A stretch of 64,000 bases of DNA, taken from Allostella sp. ATCC 35155 (GTDB taxonomy: Bacteria > Pseudomonadota > Alphaproteobacteria > ATCC43930 > Allostellaceae). Below are positions 47,663 to 56,550 of this stretch, in pieces (position 1 is the stretch's first letter; each line of letters opens with the position of its first letter). A model generated the notes under the pieces. It was not told where the DNA came from, searched no databases, and saw only the letters and a program-made list of their open reading frames with translations. The translations under genes were made by a program, and so were the position numbers. Location of the stretch: assembly GCA_006738865.1 (NCBI GenBank), contig AP019701.1, positions 1,050,001-1,114,000 of the forward strand, in the 5' to 3' direction.

Positions 47663-50188
47663 ATGTCCGATTCCGGGATCAGCGCCACGCCGCGGCCGGC
47701 GGGCGAGCGGGCGGAACTGCTTCGCATCTGGGCGACGCCGCAGGGCTGGCGACTGCCGTCGGCCGTCAACAACACGGTGATCGGCCTCTTCTATCTCGGC
47801 GCCGCCTTCGCCTTCTTCCTGCTGGCCGGCATCGTGGCGCTGCTGATGCGCACGCAGCTGGCGCAGGGGGACGCGACGTTCCTCAGCCAGGACCTCTACA
47901 ACCAGATGTTCACCATGCACGGCACGACGATGATGTTCCTCTTCGCCGTGCCGGCGATGGAAGCGCTCGGCGTCATGCTGCTGCCGCAGATGCTGGCGGC
48001 GCGCGACCTGCCGTTCCCGCGTCTCAGCGCCTTCGCCATCTGGGCCTACGTCATCGGCGGAGCGGTCTTCTTCTCGACCATCTTCTACGGGCTGGCCCCG
48101 AAGGGCGGATGGTTCATGTATCCGCCGCTTACCCTGACCGCCTACCAGCCGGGCGACAACGCCGACTTCTGGCTGCTCGGCATCGGCTTCATCGAGATCT
48201 CGGCCATCGCCGGCGCGGTCGAGATCGTCGTCGGGGTGCTGCGGACCCGGCCGCCGGGCATGACCCTGTCGCGGATGCCGATCTTCGGCTGGTCGATGCT
48301 GATCTTTGCCGGAATGATCATCTTCGCCTTTCCGGCGGTGATCCTCGCAACCATGCTGCTCGAGATCGAGCGCGCTTTCGGCTGGCCGTTCTTCACGGCC
48401 GCGCGGGGCGGCGACCCGCTGCTGTGGCAGCACCTCTTCTGGTTCTTCGGCCATCCCGAGGTCTACATCATCTTCCTGCCGGCGGCCGGGCTGGTCTCGA
48501 TGATGGTGCCGACCTTCGTCCAGACGCCGCTCATCGGCTACCGGCTCATCGTCGTCGCACTCATCGGCACCGGCTTCTTCAGCTTCGGCCTGTGGGTGCA
48601 CCACATGTTCACGACCGGCATCCCCAGCCTGAGCCTCGCCTTCTTCTCGGCGGCCAGCATCGCCGTGGCGGTCCCGTCGGGCATCCAGGTCTTCTCCTGG
48701 ATCGCCACGCTGGCGGCGGGACGGGAACGGCTGCGCCTGACGACGCCGGCCCTGTTCGTCCTCGGGTTCCTCTTCATCTTCACCGTCGGCGGGCTGACGG
48801 GCATCATGGTGGCGCTCGTCCCCATCGATCTGCAGGTGCACGACACCTATTTCGTCGTCGCCCATTTCCACTACGTGCTGGTCGGCGGGATGGTCTTTCC
48901 GCTCTTCGCCACCTTCTACTACTGGGCACCGGCATTCAGCCGTCGGGCCCTGTCGGAACGCCTGGGGCGCTGGAGCTTCTGGCTGATGTTCGTCGGCTTC
49001 AACGTCGCGTTCTTCCCCATGCATCTGACGGGCCTGGCGGGAATGCCGCGCCGCGTCTGGACCTATCCCGGCGATATCGGCTGGGACGGGCTCAATCTCC
49101 TCTCCACCATCGGCGCCTACATCCTGGCCGCCGGCGTGCTGGTCTTCGTCGTCGACCTCGTGCGGAACTTCCGGCCGGGCGGCGGGGCGGGGAACGTGTG
49201 GAACGCCGGCACGCTGGAATGGCTGCCCAACGACGTCTACTCCACCCGCAGCATCCCGCTGGTCACCGGCCGCTATCCGCTCTGGGACCAGCCGAACCTC
49301 GCCCGGGACGTCGAGGCGGGTGCCCACTACCTGCCCGACGCCCCGACCGGCGGCCGCGAGACCCTCGTCACCTCGACGGTCGAGGCCGAGCCGCAATATG
49401 TGCTGCAGATGCCGGGCGCGGGCTGGAGCCAGGTCCTGGCGGCAACCTTCACCGCGGCGTTCTTCCTGCTGCTCACCATCAAGCTGGTCTGGATCGCCGC
49501 CGTCTGCGGCGTCCTGGCCGTGCTCTTCTGCCTCGTCTGGGCGTGGGGGCTCGATCCCGGGCCGGCGCGGGGCAAGGTCGCGGTCGGGGCGGGTCTCACC
49601 CTGCCGAGCTACATGACCGGCCCGCAGTCGCACAGCTGGTGGGCGATGGTCGTGCTGATGCTGGTCGCGGCCTCGCTCTACATCGCCTACGTCTTCTCCT
49701 ACCTCTATCTTTGGACCGTCTCGCCGGAGGTCTGGGCGCCCGCCGGCGCGGCGCCGCTGCCGCCGCTGTCGCGGCCCCTGGTCGCCGCCGCGGCCTTCCT
49801 GGCCGGCCTCGGCCTGATCGTGGTCGCGGGGCGGTCGCTGCCGCCGCCTGGACAGCGCGGCTGGGTCGCTCCGATCGCGCTCGTCGTCGGGGCCTGCCTG
49901 CTGGCGACGGCGGTCGCGACCGAGATCCTGGGCCATATCGAGATGGGGCTGGAGCCGCAGGCAACCGCCTACGCCGCGATGGTCTTCCTGGCCGGCGCGC
50001 TGGCCGGGCAGGTGGTGGCGGCGGTGCTGGTGATGGCCCTCTTCGTGGCGGCGCGCATCCTCTGCGCGCGCACCGACCGGGAACGCCGGAACAGCTTCGA
50101 CCATACGCTGCAGCTGGCGCGCTACGCGGTCGGGCAGAGTCTGTTCGGGCTGCTTCTGGTCCACGGTTTTCCCAGGCTGGTGGCGTGA
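47663..50188 (+). CDS. ctaD: caa3-type cytochrome c oxidase subunit I+III fusion
   Basis: An 841-residue fused core subunit of the aa3-type haem-copper oxidase, reducing O2 to water while pumping protons. Subunit I part (about 1-560): haem ligands in YNQMFTMHGTTMMFLF and HFHYVLVGG, the His-Tyr crosslink and proton-entry Glu in GHPEVYIIFLP, the CuB pair in SFGLWVHHMFTTG and HDTYFVVAHFH. The subunit III part from about residue 590 has TMs with SHSWWAMVVLMLVAASLYIA, YVFSYLYLWTVSPEVWAP and IEMGLEPQATAYAAMVF. The GHPEVY glutamate and LSQDLYNQ aspartate point to an A-type D-channel. The start at 47663 has GGGAGG upstream. Its stop overlaps the next gene (TGATG). Confidence 0.95.
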   Translation: MSDSGISATPRPAGERAELLRIWATPQGWRLPSAVNNTVIGLFYLGAAFAFFLLAGIVALLMRTQLAQGDATFLSQDLYNQMFTMHGTTMMFLFAVPAMEALGVMLLPQMLAARDLPFPRLSAFAIWAYVIGGAVFFSTIFYGLAPKGGWFMYPPLTLTAYQPGDNADFWLLGIGFIEISAIAGAVEIVVGVLRTRPPGMTLSRMPIFGWSMLIFAGMIIFAFPAVILATMLLEIERAFGWPFFTAARGGDPLLWQHLFWFFGHPEVYIIFLPAAGLVSMMVPTFVQTPLIGYRLIVVALIGTGFFSFGLWVHHMFTTGIPSLSLAFFSAASIAVAVPSGIQVFSWIATLAAGRERLRLTTPALFVLGFLFIFTVGGLTGIMVALVPIDLQVHDTYFVVAHFHYVLVGGMVFPLFATFYYWAPAFSRRALSERLGRWSFWLMFVGFNVAFFPMHLTGLAGMPRRVWTYPGDIGWDGLNLLSTIGAYILAAGVLVFVVDLVRNFRPGGGAGNVWNAGTLEWLPNDVYSTRSIPLVTGRYPLWDQPNLARDVEAGAHYLPDAPTGGRETLVTSTVEAEPQYVLQMPGAGWSQVLAATFTAAFFLLLTIKLVWIAAVCGVLAVLFCLVWAWGLDPGPARGKVAVGAGLTLPSYMTGPQSHSWWAMVVLMLVAASLYIAYVFSYLYLWTVSPEVWAPAGAAPLPPLSRPLVAAAAFLAGLGLIVVAGRSLPPPGQRGWVAPIALVVGACLLATAVATEILGHIEMGLEPQATAYAAMVFLAGALAGQVVAAVLVMALFVAARILCARTDRERRNSFDHTLQLARYAVGQSLFGLLLVHGFPRLVA

Positions 50189-50559
50189 TGGTCCGTGGCA
50201 TCGGCTTCGTGCGCGCCTTGCTCGGCCTCCTCGCCGGTCCAAGCATCTGGGCGGGGCATTTCGGGCTCGTCTATGGCGGGCACGCCGCCCTGTGCGGCGC
50301 CGGCGACCGCCTGCCGCTGGTGGCGCGGGCCGACCTGCCTTGGCTGCTGCTCGTAGCGACGGGAAGTGCCGTCATCGCACTGCTGGCCCTGGCCGTGTCG
50401 GGCCGCCTGACCGGCTGGCTGATCGGCACGAGCGATCTGCCCGACGAGGCGGACTTCCTCGTCCGGGTCGCACGCCTGCTCTCGGCCCTCTCGCTGTTCG
50501 GCGTTCTGGCCTCGGGCGCCGGCATGATCGTGCTGCCGGGATGCCAGCTGCTGCGCTGA
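50188..50559 (+). CDS. Small membrane protein of the caa3 operon
   Basis: A 123-residue protein with three TMs (FVRALLGLLAGPSIWAGHFG, LPWLLLVATGSAVIALLALA, LLSALSLFGVLASGAGMIVL). The phrase WAGHFGLVYGGHAALC with paired His and a terminal PGCQ recurs in short proteins at the end of caa3 operons, so it may be an accessory or subunit-IV-like component (inference). The ATG overlaps the coxAC stop (TGATG). No function is established. Confidence 0.75.
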   Translation: MVRGIGFVRALLGLLAGPSIWAGHFGLVYGGHAALCGAGDRLPLVARADLPWLLLVATGSAVIALLALAVSGRLTGWLIGTSDLPDEADFLVRVARLLSALSLFGVLASGAGMIVLPGCQLLR

Positions 50560-50639
50560 GGTGCCGGTCCGGCTCCTGGCAGGCCGGGTGTCCGGAATAT
50601 TGCCGATGGGCCTGGATGGGGCCGGTCGGATCCAAAATG

Positions 50640-50653
50640 CGTCCGATCGGACG
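50640..50653. promoter_or_regulatory. 14-bp palindrome upstream of the PQQ dehydrogenase
   Basis: CGTCCGATCGGACG is a perfect palindrome 69 bp before the dehydrogenase ATG. It is a candidate operator only; no matching regulator is in the window. Confidence 0.3.
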
Positions 50654-50722
50654 AGTGATGGAACGGGCCGCGCCGGTTGCTGTTTCGCAACTATCCGGAT
50701 GCCATCAAGGGGGGCCGTCGCC

Positions 50723-53131
50723 ATGCCCGAAGCGAACCAGAAGACGTCCCGCGCGGGCGCCGTTGCGCCGATCGTCGTCGGTGCCCTGATCCTCCTGATC
50801 GGGGCCGTCCTGTTCGCGGGCGGGGCTTGGCTCGTCGCGATCGGCGGTTCGCCCTACTATCTGGCGGCCGGTGCGGGGCTCGTGCTGGCGGGGGCGCTGC
50901 TGATCCTGCGGCGGGAGAGCGGGCTCTGGGTTTATGTCCTGGTGTTCGCTGCGACGCTGGTCTGGGCCGTCTGGGAAGTCGGCCTGCGTGGCTGGCCGCT
51001 GGTGCCGCGGACACTGCCGCCGGCGGTGCTGCTGGCGCTGATCCTGCTGGTCTGGCCGTTCCTGGTTCCGCGCCGGGTCGGCTGGGGAGGGGCCGGGGCG
51101 GCGGTGGCTGGGCTGGTCGTGGCCGGAACGATCGTCGGCTTCGGGCTGGGAGCCTTGAACTCGCACTCGGTCGAGCGGCCGGTTCCGGAGCCGCAGGCCG
51201 GGGGCATGGCGGATCCGGCCCGGATGGCGGTGGGCGCCGACTGGCCGGCCTATGGCGCCACCTACAGCGCCAGGCGCTTCTCGCCGCTGGCGCAGATCAC
51301 CCCGGCGAACGTCGGAAACCTCGAGCGCGCCTGGGTCTATCATACCGGCGACCTGCCGCGCAGCGAGTTCGCCGAGGGCAAGTACGGCGCCGAGACGACG
51401 CCGCTCAAGGTCGGCGACACGCTCTATCTCTGTTCGGCCAAGAACATCCTGATCGCGCTCGATGCGGCAACCGGCACCGAGCGCTGGCGATATGACCCCG
51501 AGGTCTCGGACGAGTTCATTCCCTATACGGCCGCCTGTCGCGGGGTTGCGTACTTCTCGGTGCCCGGGGGGACCGGAGCGGCCTGCGACAACCGGATCAT
51601 CGAGGGCACGCTCGACGCGCGCCTGATCGCCGTCGATGCCGGCACCGGCGTGCCGTGTCCGGATTTCGGCGCCGGTGGGCAGGTCGACATCAAGGAGGGG
51701 ATGGGCGAAACCGTGCCGGGCATGGTCTCGATGACCTCGCCGCCGACCATCGTCCGGGGGGTCGTGGTGACCGGCCATCAGGTGCTCGACGGGCAGAAGC
51801 GCGATGCCCCGTCCGGCGTCATCCAGGGGTTCGATGCGGTAACGGGCGAACTGCGCTGGGCCTGGGACATGATGAATCCCGACCGGATCGGGGCGCCGCC
51901 CGAAGGCGAGATCTACGCCCGCGGCACGCCCAACATGTGGACGACCGCCTCGGGCGACGAGGAACTCGGCCTCGTCTACATGCCGATGGGCAACTCCGCC
52001 GTCGACTACTGGAGCGGCAGCCGCTCCGAGGCGGAGAAGCGCCATTCGACGGCGCTGGTCGCGCTCAACGTCGCCGACGGCCGGCCGGCCTGGGTCTTCC
52101 AGACGGTGCACAACGACGTCTGGGACTACGACCTCGGATCGCAGGCGACGCTGGTGGATTTCCCCGGTCCGTCCGGGCCGGTGCCGGCCCTCATCCTGAC
52201 GAGCAAGCAGGGCGACATCTACGTCCTCGACCGTCGCACCGGGGAGCCCCTGACCGAGGTCGAGGAGCGCCCGGTGCCGCAGGGCGGGGTCGAGCCGGAC
52301 GAGCGTTCGCCGACGCAGCCCTTCTCGCTCTACCACACGCTGCGCCGCCCGGACCTCACGGAGTATTCGATGTGGGGCATGTCGCCGATCGACCAGATGG
52401 TCTGCCGCATCCAGTTCCGCCGGGCCAACTACCGGGGCTTCTATCAGCCACCGACCGCGGACCGACGCTGGATCCAGTACCCCGGCTACAACGGCGGCTC
52501 GGACTGGGGCGGCATCGCCGTCGATCCCCGGCGGGGCGTCATCATCGCCAACTACAACGACATGCCGAACTACAACATCCTCGTGCCGCGGGAAGAGGCC
52601 GACCGCATGGGATGGGCGCCGCGCGGCGAGGCCCGCGGCAACATGGGCGGCGCGGAGGGCGCGGGCGATCCGCAGCTCGGCACGCCCTATGCGATCGACG
52701 TCAACGCGGGCTGGCGGATGCCGGGAACCGGCATGCTGTGCAAGGAACCCCCCTATGGCGGCATCCGCGCCATCGACCTGCGGACCGGGGCGACGCTGTG
52801 GGACCGGCCGATCGGCCAGGCGCGGACCAACGGGCCCTTCGGCATCCCGTCGATGCTGCCGGTCCGCATCGGCACGCCGAACAATGGCGGCCCGGTGGTG
52901 ACGGCGGGCGGGCTGATCTTCATCGCCGCGACGACCGACAACCTGATCCGCGCGATCGACATCGAGACGGGAGAGACCGTCTGGCAGGACGTCCTGCCGG
53001 GCGGCGGGCAGGCGACCCCGATGACCTACGAGGCAGGCGGACGCCAGTACGTCGTGATCATGGCGGGCGGTCACCACTTCATGGAGACGCCGATCAGCGA
53101 CGAGCTGGTGGCCTATGCGCTGCCGCAGTGA
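50723..53131 (+). CDS. gcd: Membrane-bound PQQ-dependent glucose/quinate-type dehydrogenase
   Basis: An 802-residue quinoprotein that oxidises a polyol or sugar in the periplasm and reduces ubiquinone. Five N-terminal TMs lie within residues 1-150 (APIVVGALILLIGAVLFAGG and later). The eight-bladed PQQ propeller begins DWPAYGATYSARRFSPLAQI. Landmarks are AKNILIALDAATGTERWRYD, SPPTIVRGVVVTGHQV, NMWTTASGDEELGLVYMPMG, the catalytic-region VHNDVWDYDLGSQATLVDF, SKQGDIYVLDRRTGEPLTEV and GGLIFIAATTDNLIRAID. Length and architecture fit Gcd, but quinate/shikimate dehydrogenases share them, so the substrate is uncertain. pqqABCDE lie 1.3 kb downstream on the other strand. Confidence 0.9.
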   Translation: MPEANQKTSRAGAVAPIVVGALILLIGAVLFAGGAWLVAIGGSPYYLAAGAGLVLAGALLILRRESGLWVYVLVFAATLVWAVWEVGLRGWPLVPRTLPPAVLLALILLVWPFLVPRRVGWGGAGAAVAGLVVAGTIVGFGLGALNSHSVERPVPEPQAGGMADPARMAVGADWPAYGATYSARRFSPLAQITPANVGNLERAWVYHTGDLPRSEFAEGKYGAETTPLKVGDTLYLCSAKNILIALDAATGTERWRYDPEVSDEFIPYTAACRGVAYFSVPGGTGAACDNRIIEGTLDARLIAVDAGTGVPCPDFGAGGQVDIKEGMGETVPGMVSMTSPPTIVRGVVVTGHQVLDGQKRDAPSGVIQGFDAVTGELRWAWDMMNPDRIGAPPEGEIYARGTPNMWTTASGDEELGLVYMPMGNSAVDYWSGSRSEAEKRHSTALVALNVADGRPAWVFQTVHNDVWDYDLGSQATLVDFPGPSGPVPALILTSKQGDIYVLDRRTGEPLTEVEERPVPQGGVEPDERSPTQPFSLYHTLRRPDLTEYSMWGMSPIDQMVCRIQFRRANYRGFYQPPTADRRWIQYPGYNGGSDWGGIAVDPRRGVIIANYNDMPNYNILVPREEADRMGWAPRGEARGNMGGAEGAGDPQLGTPYAIDVNAGWRMPGTGMLCKEPPYGGIRAIDLRTGATLWDRPIGQARTNGPFGIPSMLPVRIGTPNNGGPVVTAGGLIFIAATTDNLIRAIDIETGETVWQDVLPGGGQATPMTYEAGGRQYVVIMAGGHHFMETPISDELVAYALPQ

Positions 53132-53173
53132 GCGGCCGCGGCGCGGGGCGACAAGGCGGTCGGTGGCTCCCGG

Positions 53174-54430
53174 ATGCTGAGCCTGTTCGAACTGCTGGCG
53201 TCGCTGCTGGTGCTGACCGCGGTCTTCGGCTGGGTCAATCACCGGTTCCTGCGCCTGCCGGCCAATATCGGCATGCTGGTGATGGGGCTGGGGGCCTCGC
53301 TGCTGCTCGTCGGCGTCGAACTGGCGTTCCCCCGGACGCCGCTCTACGCCGCCCTCACGGGCGCCGTCGGCCAGATCGACTTCTACGAGGCCGTGATGCA
53401 CGGCATGCTCGGCTTCCTGCTGTTCGCGGGCGCCCTGCATGTCGACCTCGCCGACCTCCGGCAGCGGGCCGCGACGATCGGCATCCTGGCGTCGGCCGGC
53501 GTCGTGCTGTCGATGTTCGTCGTCGCGGCCGGCCTCTGGACCATCGGGGGGTTCCTCGGCCTGCCGCTGCCCTTCGCCTGGTGCGTCGTCTTCGGCGCGC
53601 TGATCGCGCCGACGGACCCCGTCGCCGTGCTCAGCACGTTGCGCCAAGTCGCGGTCCCGCGGTCGCTGCGCACCGACATGACCGGCGAGGCGCTGTTCAA
53701 CGACGGCGTGGGCGTCGTCCTCTTCACCGTCGCGGTCGCCGCCGCCGTCCAGGAGGGGGAGGGGTTCGGGGCCGTCGCGATCGGCCGCCTGCTGCTGTTC
53801 GAGGCCGGAGGCGGCGCGCTGCTCGGCCTGGCCGCCGGCTATCTCGCCTTCCTCGCGATGCGCGCCATCGACGACTACGCGGTCGAGACGCTGATCTCGA
53901 TCGCCCTGGTGACCGGCACCTACGCCCTGGCGACGCGCCTGCACATGAGCGGCCCCATCGCCGTCGTCGTCGCGGGGGTGCTGATGGGCAACCGCGGTGC
54001 CGACCGCGGCATGAGCGACCAGACCCGCCGCTACGTCTTCGGCTTCTGGACCCTGGTCGACGAGATCCTGAACGCGGTGCTCTTCCTGCTGATCGGCCTC
54101 GAAGTGCTGGTGCTGGCCTTCGCGCCGGAATTGGCCTGGGTCGGGCTGGCGTCGATCCCGCTGGTGCTGTTCGCCCGCTTCCTCGCCGTCATGGTGCCGG
54201 TGACCGTCCTCTCGCGCCGGCAGCACTTCACGCCAGGGACGGTGCCCGTCCTGACCTGGGGCGGCATCCGCGGCGGCATCTCGATCGCGCTCGCCCTCTC
54301 GTTGCCCGAAGGGGAAGGGCCGGCGCGTGCGGCCATTCTGCATGCCACCTATGCGGTGGTCCTGTTCACGGTCATCGTTCAGGGGTTGAGTTTCGCCTGG
54401 GTGGCGCGCCGCGCCGTCGTCGCCCGCTAA
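53174..54430 (+). CDS. CPA1-family Na+/H+ antiporter
   Basis: A 418-residue inner-membrane antiporter with about 12 TMs. The CPA1 marks are LLFAGALHVDLADLRQRAAT, FGALIAPTDPVAVLSTLRQV (the TDPV unwound helix), TGEALFNDGVGVVLFTVAVA (the ND pair for cation binding) and LTWGGIRGGISIALALSLP. It keeps the catalytic Asp of the ND motif. It would exchange cytosolic Na+ or K+ for protons. The start at 53174 is 42 bp after the dehydrogenase; co-transcription could help handle acid from periplasmic oxidation (inference). Its stop overlaps the converging pqqE stop. Confidence 0.92.
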   Translation: MLSLFELLASLLVLTAVFGWVNHRFLRLPANIGMLVMGLGASLLLVGVELAFPRTPLYAALTGAVGQIDFYEAVMHGMLGFLLFAGALHVDLADLRQRAATIGILASAGVVLSMFVVAAGLWTIGGFLGLPLPFAWCVVFGALIAPTDPVAVLSTLRQVAVPRSLRTDMTGEALFNDGVGVVLFTVAVAAAVQEGEGFGAVAIGRLLLFEAGGGALLGLAAGYLAFLAMRAIDDYAVETLISIALVTGTYALATRLHMSGPIAVVVAGVLMGNRGADRGMSDQTRRYVFGFWTLVDEILNAVLFLLIGLEVLVLAFAPELAWVGLASIPLVLFARFLAVMVPVTVLSRRQHFTPGTVPVLTWGGIRGGISIALALSLPEGEGPARAAILHATYAVVLFTVIVQGLSFAWVARRAVVAR

Positions 54431-55539
54431 AAGCGGCGCGGCCGGAACGCATCGACGGTCGCATCGCCGACCGCCTCGGCCATGCGGTGATGCTGAGGGG
54501 ACAGCGCGCAGGCGGGGTCGGTCGCCGCCGCGTCGCCGGTCAGCGCCAGGGCCTGGCAGCGGCAGCCGCCCCAGTCGACCTCCCGGCGCTCGCAGCCGCG
54601 GCAGGGCTCGGGCATCCAGCCGGTGCCGCGGAAGCGCCGGAAGGCTTCCGCTTCCTGCCATGCCTCCGCGACCGGCGTCCGGCGAAGATCGGGAAATGCC
54701 AGGCCCGGAATGGTGTCGGCGGCATGACAGGGCATGGCACGCCCTTGGGGAGAGACGACGAAGAAGCGCCGGGCCCAGCCGCCCATGCACGCCTTCGGAC
54801 GCGCGGCGAAGTGGTCGGGCAGGACATGGTCGATCGCCATCCGGCCGCGCAGGCGGGCGGCTGCGGCCCCGACCACCGAGACGGCCCGCCGGACCTGGTC
54901 GGCCCGCGGCAGCAGCGCCGCGCGGTTGGCGAGGCCCCAGCCATGATACTGGGCGTGCGCGATCTCCATCCGGCCGGCCCCGCTGGCGACGCCCAGCTCG
55001 ATCAGCTCCTCGATCCGGTCGAGATTGTGGCGATGGACGACGACGTTGAGCGTCAGCGCGAGCCCGCGGCTGCGCACCATCTCGGCTGCGCGGAGCTTGC
55101 GGGCGTGCGCGCCGGCCAGCCCGGCGATGCGATCCGCGCCGGCGGCGTCGGCGTCCTGGAGGCTGATCTGGACATGGTCGAGCCCGGCCGAGGCCAGCGC
55201 GTCGAGGCGTCCCGGCGACAGGGTGACGGCGGCGGTGATGAGGTTGGTGTAGAGGCCGGCCTCGTGGGCGCCGGCGACGAGATCGACGATGTCCGCGCGG
55301 GCCAGCGGCTCGCCGCCCGACAGATGCACCTGCATGGCGCCGAGCGCGGCCGCCTCGCGGAAGATGCGCAGCCAGTCGGCGGTCTCGAGCTCGGCCGAGG
55401 CCCGTGTCAGCTCCAGCGGGTTCGAGCAATAGGGGCAGGCCAGCGGGCAGCGGTGCGTCAGCTCCGCCAGGAGGGCCATGGGCGGCTCCGCCCGCTCGAC
55501 GGGTGGGGTCGTCGCGGCCGGCATGTCAGGGGCCGCCAT
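54427..55539 (-). CDS. pqqE: PqqA peptide cyclase (radical SAM)
   Basis: Radical SAM enzyme that crosslinks the Glu and Tyr of PqqA, the first step of PQQ synthesis. It has 370 residues, the normal length. The [4Fe-4S]-SAM motif is CPLACPYC near residues 31-38, followed by HLSGGEPLARADIVDLVA (GGEP). The SPASM domain contributes CMGGWARRFFVVSPQGRAMP CHAA and the C-terminal cysteines of EPCRGCERREVDWGGCRCQA. The start at 55539 overlaps pqqD by 14 bp; the Met at 55524 is an alternative. It is the last gene of pqqABCDE and converges on the antiporter. Confidence 0.96.
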   Translation of the reverse strand: MAAPDMPAATTPPVERAEPPMALLAELTHRCPLACPYCSNPLELTRASAELETADWLRIFREAAALGAMQVHLSGGEPLARADIVDLVAGAHEAGLYTNLITAAVTLSPGRLDALASAGLDHVQISLQDADAAGADRIAGLAGAHARKLRAAEMVRSRGLALTLNVVVHRHNLDRIEELIELGVASGAGRMEIAHAQYHGWGLANRAALLPRADQVRRAVSVVGAAAARLRGRMAIDHVLPDHFAARPKACMGGWARRFFVVSPQGRAMPCHAADTIPGLAFPDLRRTPVAEAWQEAEAFRRFRGTGWMPEPCRGCERREVDWGGCRCQALALTGDAAATDPACALSPQHHRMAEAVGDATVDAFRPRRF

Positions 55540-55807
55540 CGGTGAGCACCCCGTGGGCCATCAGTTCCTCCAGCAGCTCGTGGATGTCGTCCTCCAGCGC
55601 GGTCGGGGATTCCCCGTGCTCCTGCGCGACCTCCGCCACGATCTCTTCGACCGTCCGGCGGCCGTCGCAGCGGGCCAGCACCGCCATCGCCGCCTCGTCG
55701 GGATAGACGAGGCGTTCGGGCGCCTGGACCACCCATGCGCCGCGCGCGCCGTCGTGCTGCGTCCGTACGCCGGGGGCGAGACGCGGCCGTGCCCCGTCGC
55801 TCAGCAT
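55526..55807 (-). CDS. pqqD: PQQ biosynthesis chaperone
   Basis: A 93-residue PqqD, the small winged-helix (RRE-type) protein that binds the PqqA precursor and presents it to PqqE. Marks are RPRLAPGVRTQHDGARGAWV, VQAPERLVYPDEAAMAVLAR, CDGRRTVEEIVAEVAQEHGE and a helical end DDIHELLEELMAHGVL. The start at 55807 (MLSDGARPRL) overlaps the pqqC stop by 7 bp. It is separate from PqqC, unlike the PqqCD fusions of some methylotrophs. Confidence 0.95.
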   Translation of the reverse strand: MLSDGARPRLAPGVRTQHDGARGAWVVQAPERLVYPDEAAMAVLARCDGRRTVEEIVAEVAQEHGESPTALEDDIHELLEELMAHGVLTDGGP

Positions 55808-56550
55808 GGCTCCGGCTCCGGGCGGAAAGCGCCGGGCGGCGGCAGCGCCGGGCGGACATAGGCATGGTCGAGGGCGTCGAGCAGGGCCCAGAGCACGTCG
55901 CACTTGAAGCGCAGCGCCGCCAGCACCGCCGCCTGCTGATCCGCCGTCCGTGCGTGATCGCGGACATGGCGCAGCGCGAAGTCCGAATCCCGCGGCGCCT
56001 GGGTGAGCCGACGGTCGAAATAGGCGAGCGCGTCGCGATCGACGAAAGGATAGTTGGCGAGCATCCCCGTCAGGCGGTCCTGGATGATCGCGGGCGAGAA
56101 GAGTTCCGTCAGCGACGATGCGATCGCTTCCAGCACCGGCCGCTCGGCGACGAAGCGGACATAGGCCTCGACCGCAAAGCGCGTGGCCGGCAGGGCGGCC
56201 CGTCCCGAGACGACCATCTCGCGGTCGAGGCCCAGCGCGTCGGTCAGCACCAGCCAGCGCGCGATGCCGCCATCGTCGCCCGCTTCGCCGTCATGGTCGA
56301 CGAGGCGCCGGCGCCATTCCCGCCGCAGCGCGGGGTCGTCGAGGCGGGCGATGAGGCCGGCATCCTTGCGCGGAATGGCGCTCTGATAGCAGAAGCGGTT
56401 GAGCGCCCAGGCCTGGATCTGGCCGCGGTTCAGCAGCCCGTCGCGCATGCGATGATGGAACGGGTGGCGATCGTGATAGCGCTCGCCGCCGATGGCGCGC
56501 AGCGCCGCTTCCAGACCGTCCGGGGAGAGGGGGAGGCGATCCGTCGTCAC
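55801..56550 (-). CDS. pqqC: Pyrroloquinoline-quinone synthase
   Basis: A 249-residue PqqC, the cofactor-less oxidase that performs the final ring closure and eight-electron oxidation. The helical bundle shows RYHDRHPFHHRMRDGLLNRG, ALNRFCYQSAIPRKDAGLIA, WRRRLVDHDGEAGDDGGIAR, SLTELFSPAIIQDRLTGMLA, YFDRRLTQAPRDSDFAL and ALRFKCDVLWALLDALDHAY, carrying the family's active-site His, Arg, Tyr and Lys residues. The GTG start at 56550 overlaps the pqqB stop (GTGA). Its length matches the family. Confidence 0.96.
   Translation of the reverse strand: MTTDRLPLSPDGLEAALRAIGGERYHDRHPFHHRMRDGLLNRGQIQAWALNRFCYQSAIPRKDAGLIARLDDPALRREWRRRLVDHDGEAGDDGGIARWLVLTDALGLDREMVVSGRAALPATRFAVEAYVRFVAERPVLEAIASSLTELFSPAIIQDRLTGMLANYPFVDRDALAYFDRRLTQAPRDSDFALRHVRDHARTADQQAAVLAALRFKCDVLWALLDALDHAYVRPALPPPGAFRPEPEPC

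Noticed and set aside
47516-55429. Very long minus-strand open frames (908 and 1574 codons) opposite the oxidase, dehydrogenase and antiporter genes
   Set aside because: They mirror GC-rich coding sequence, have Asp/Arg/Gly/Gln-rich composition without family motifs, and run through several real genes.
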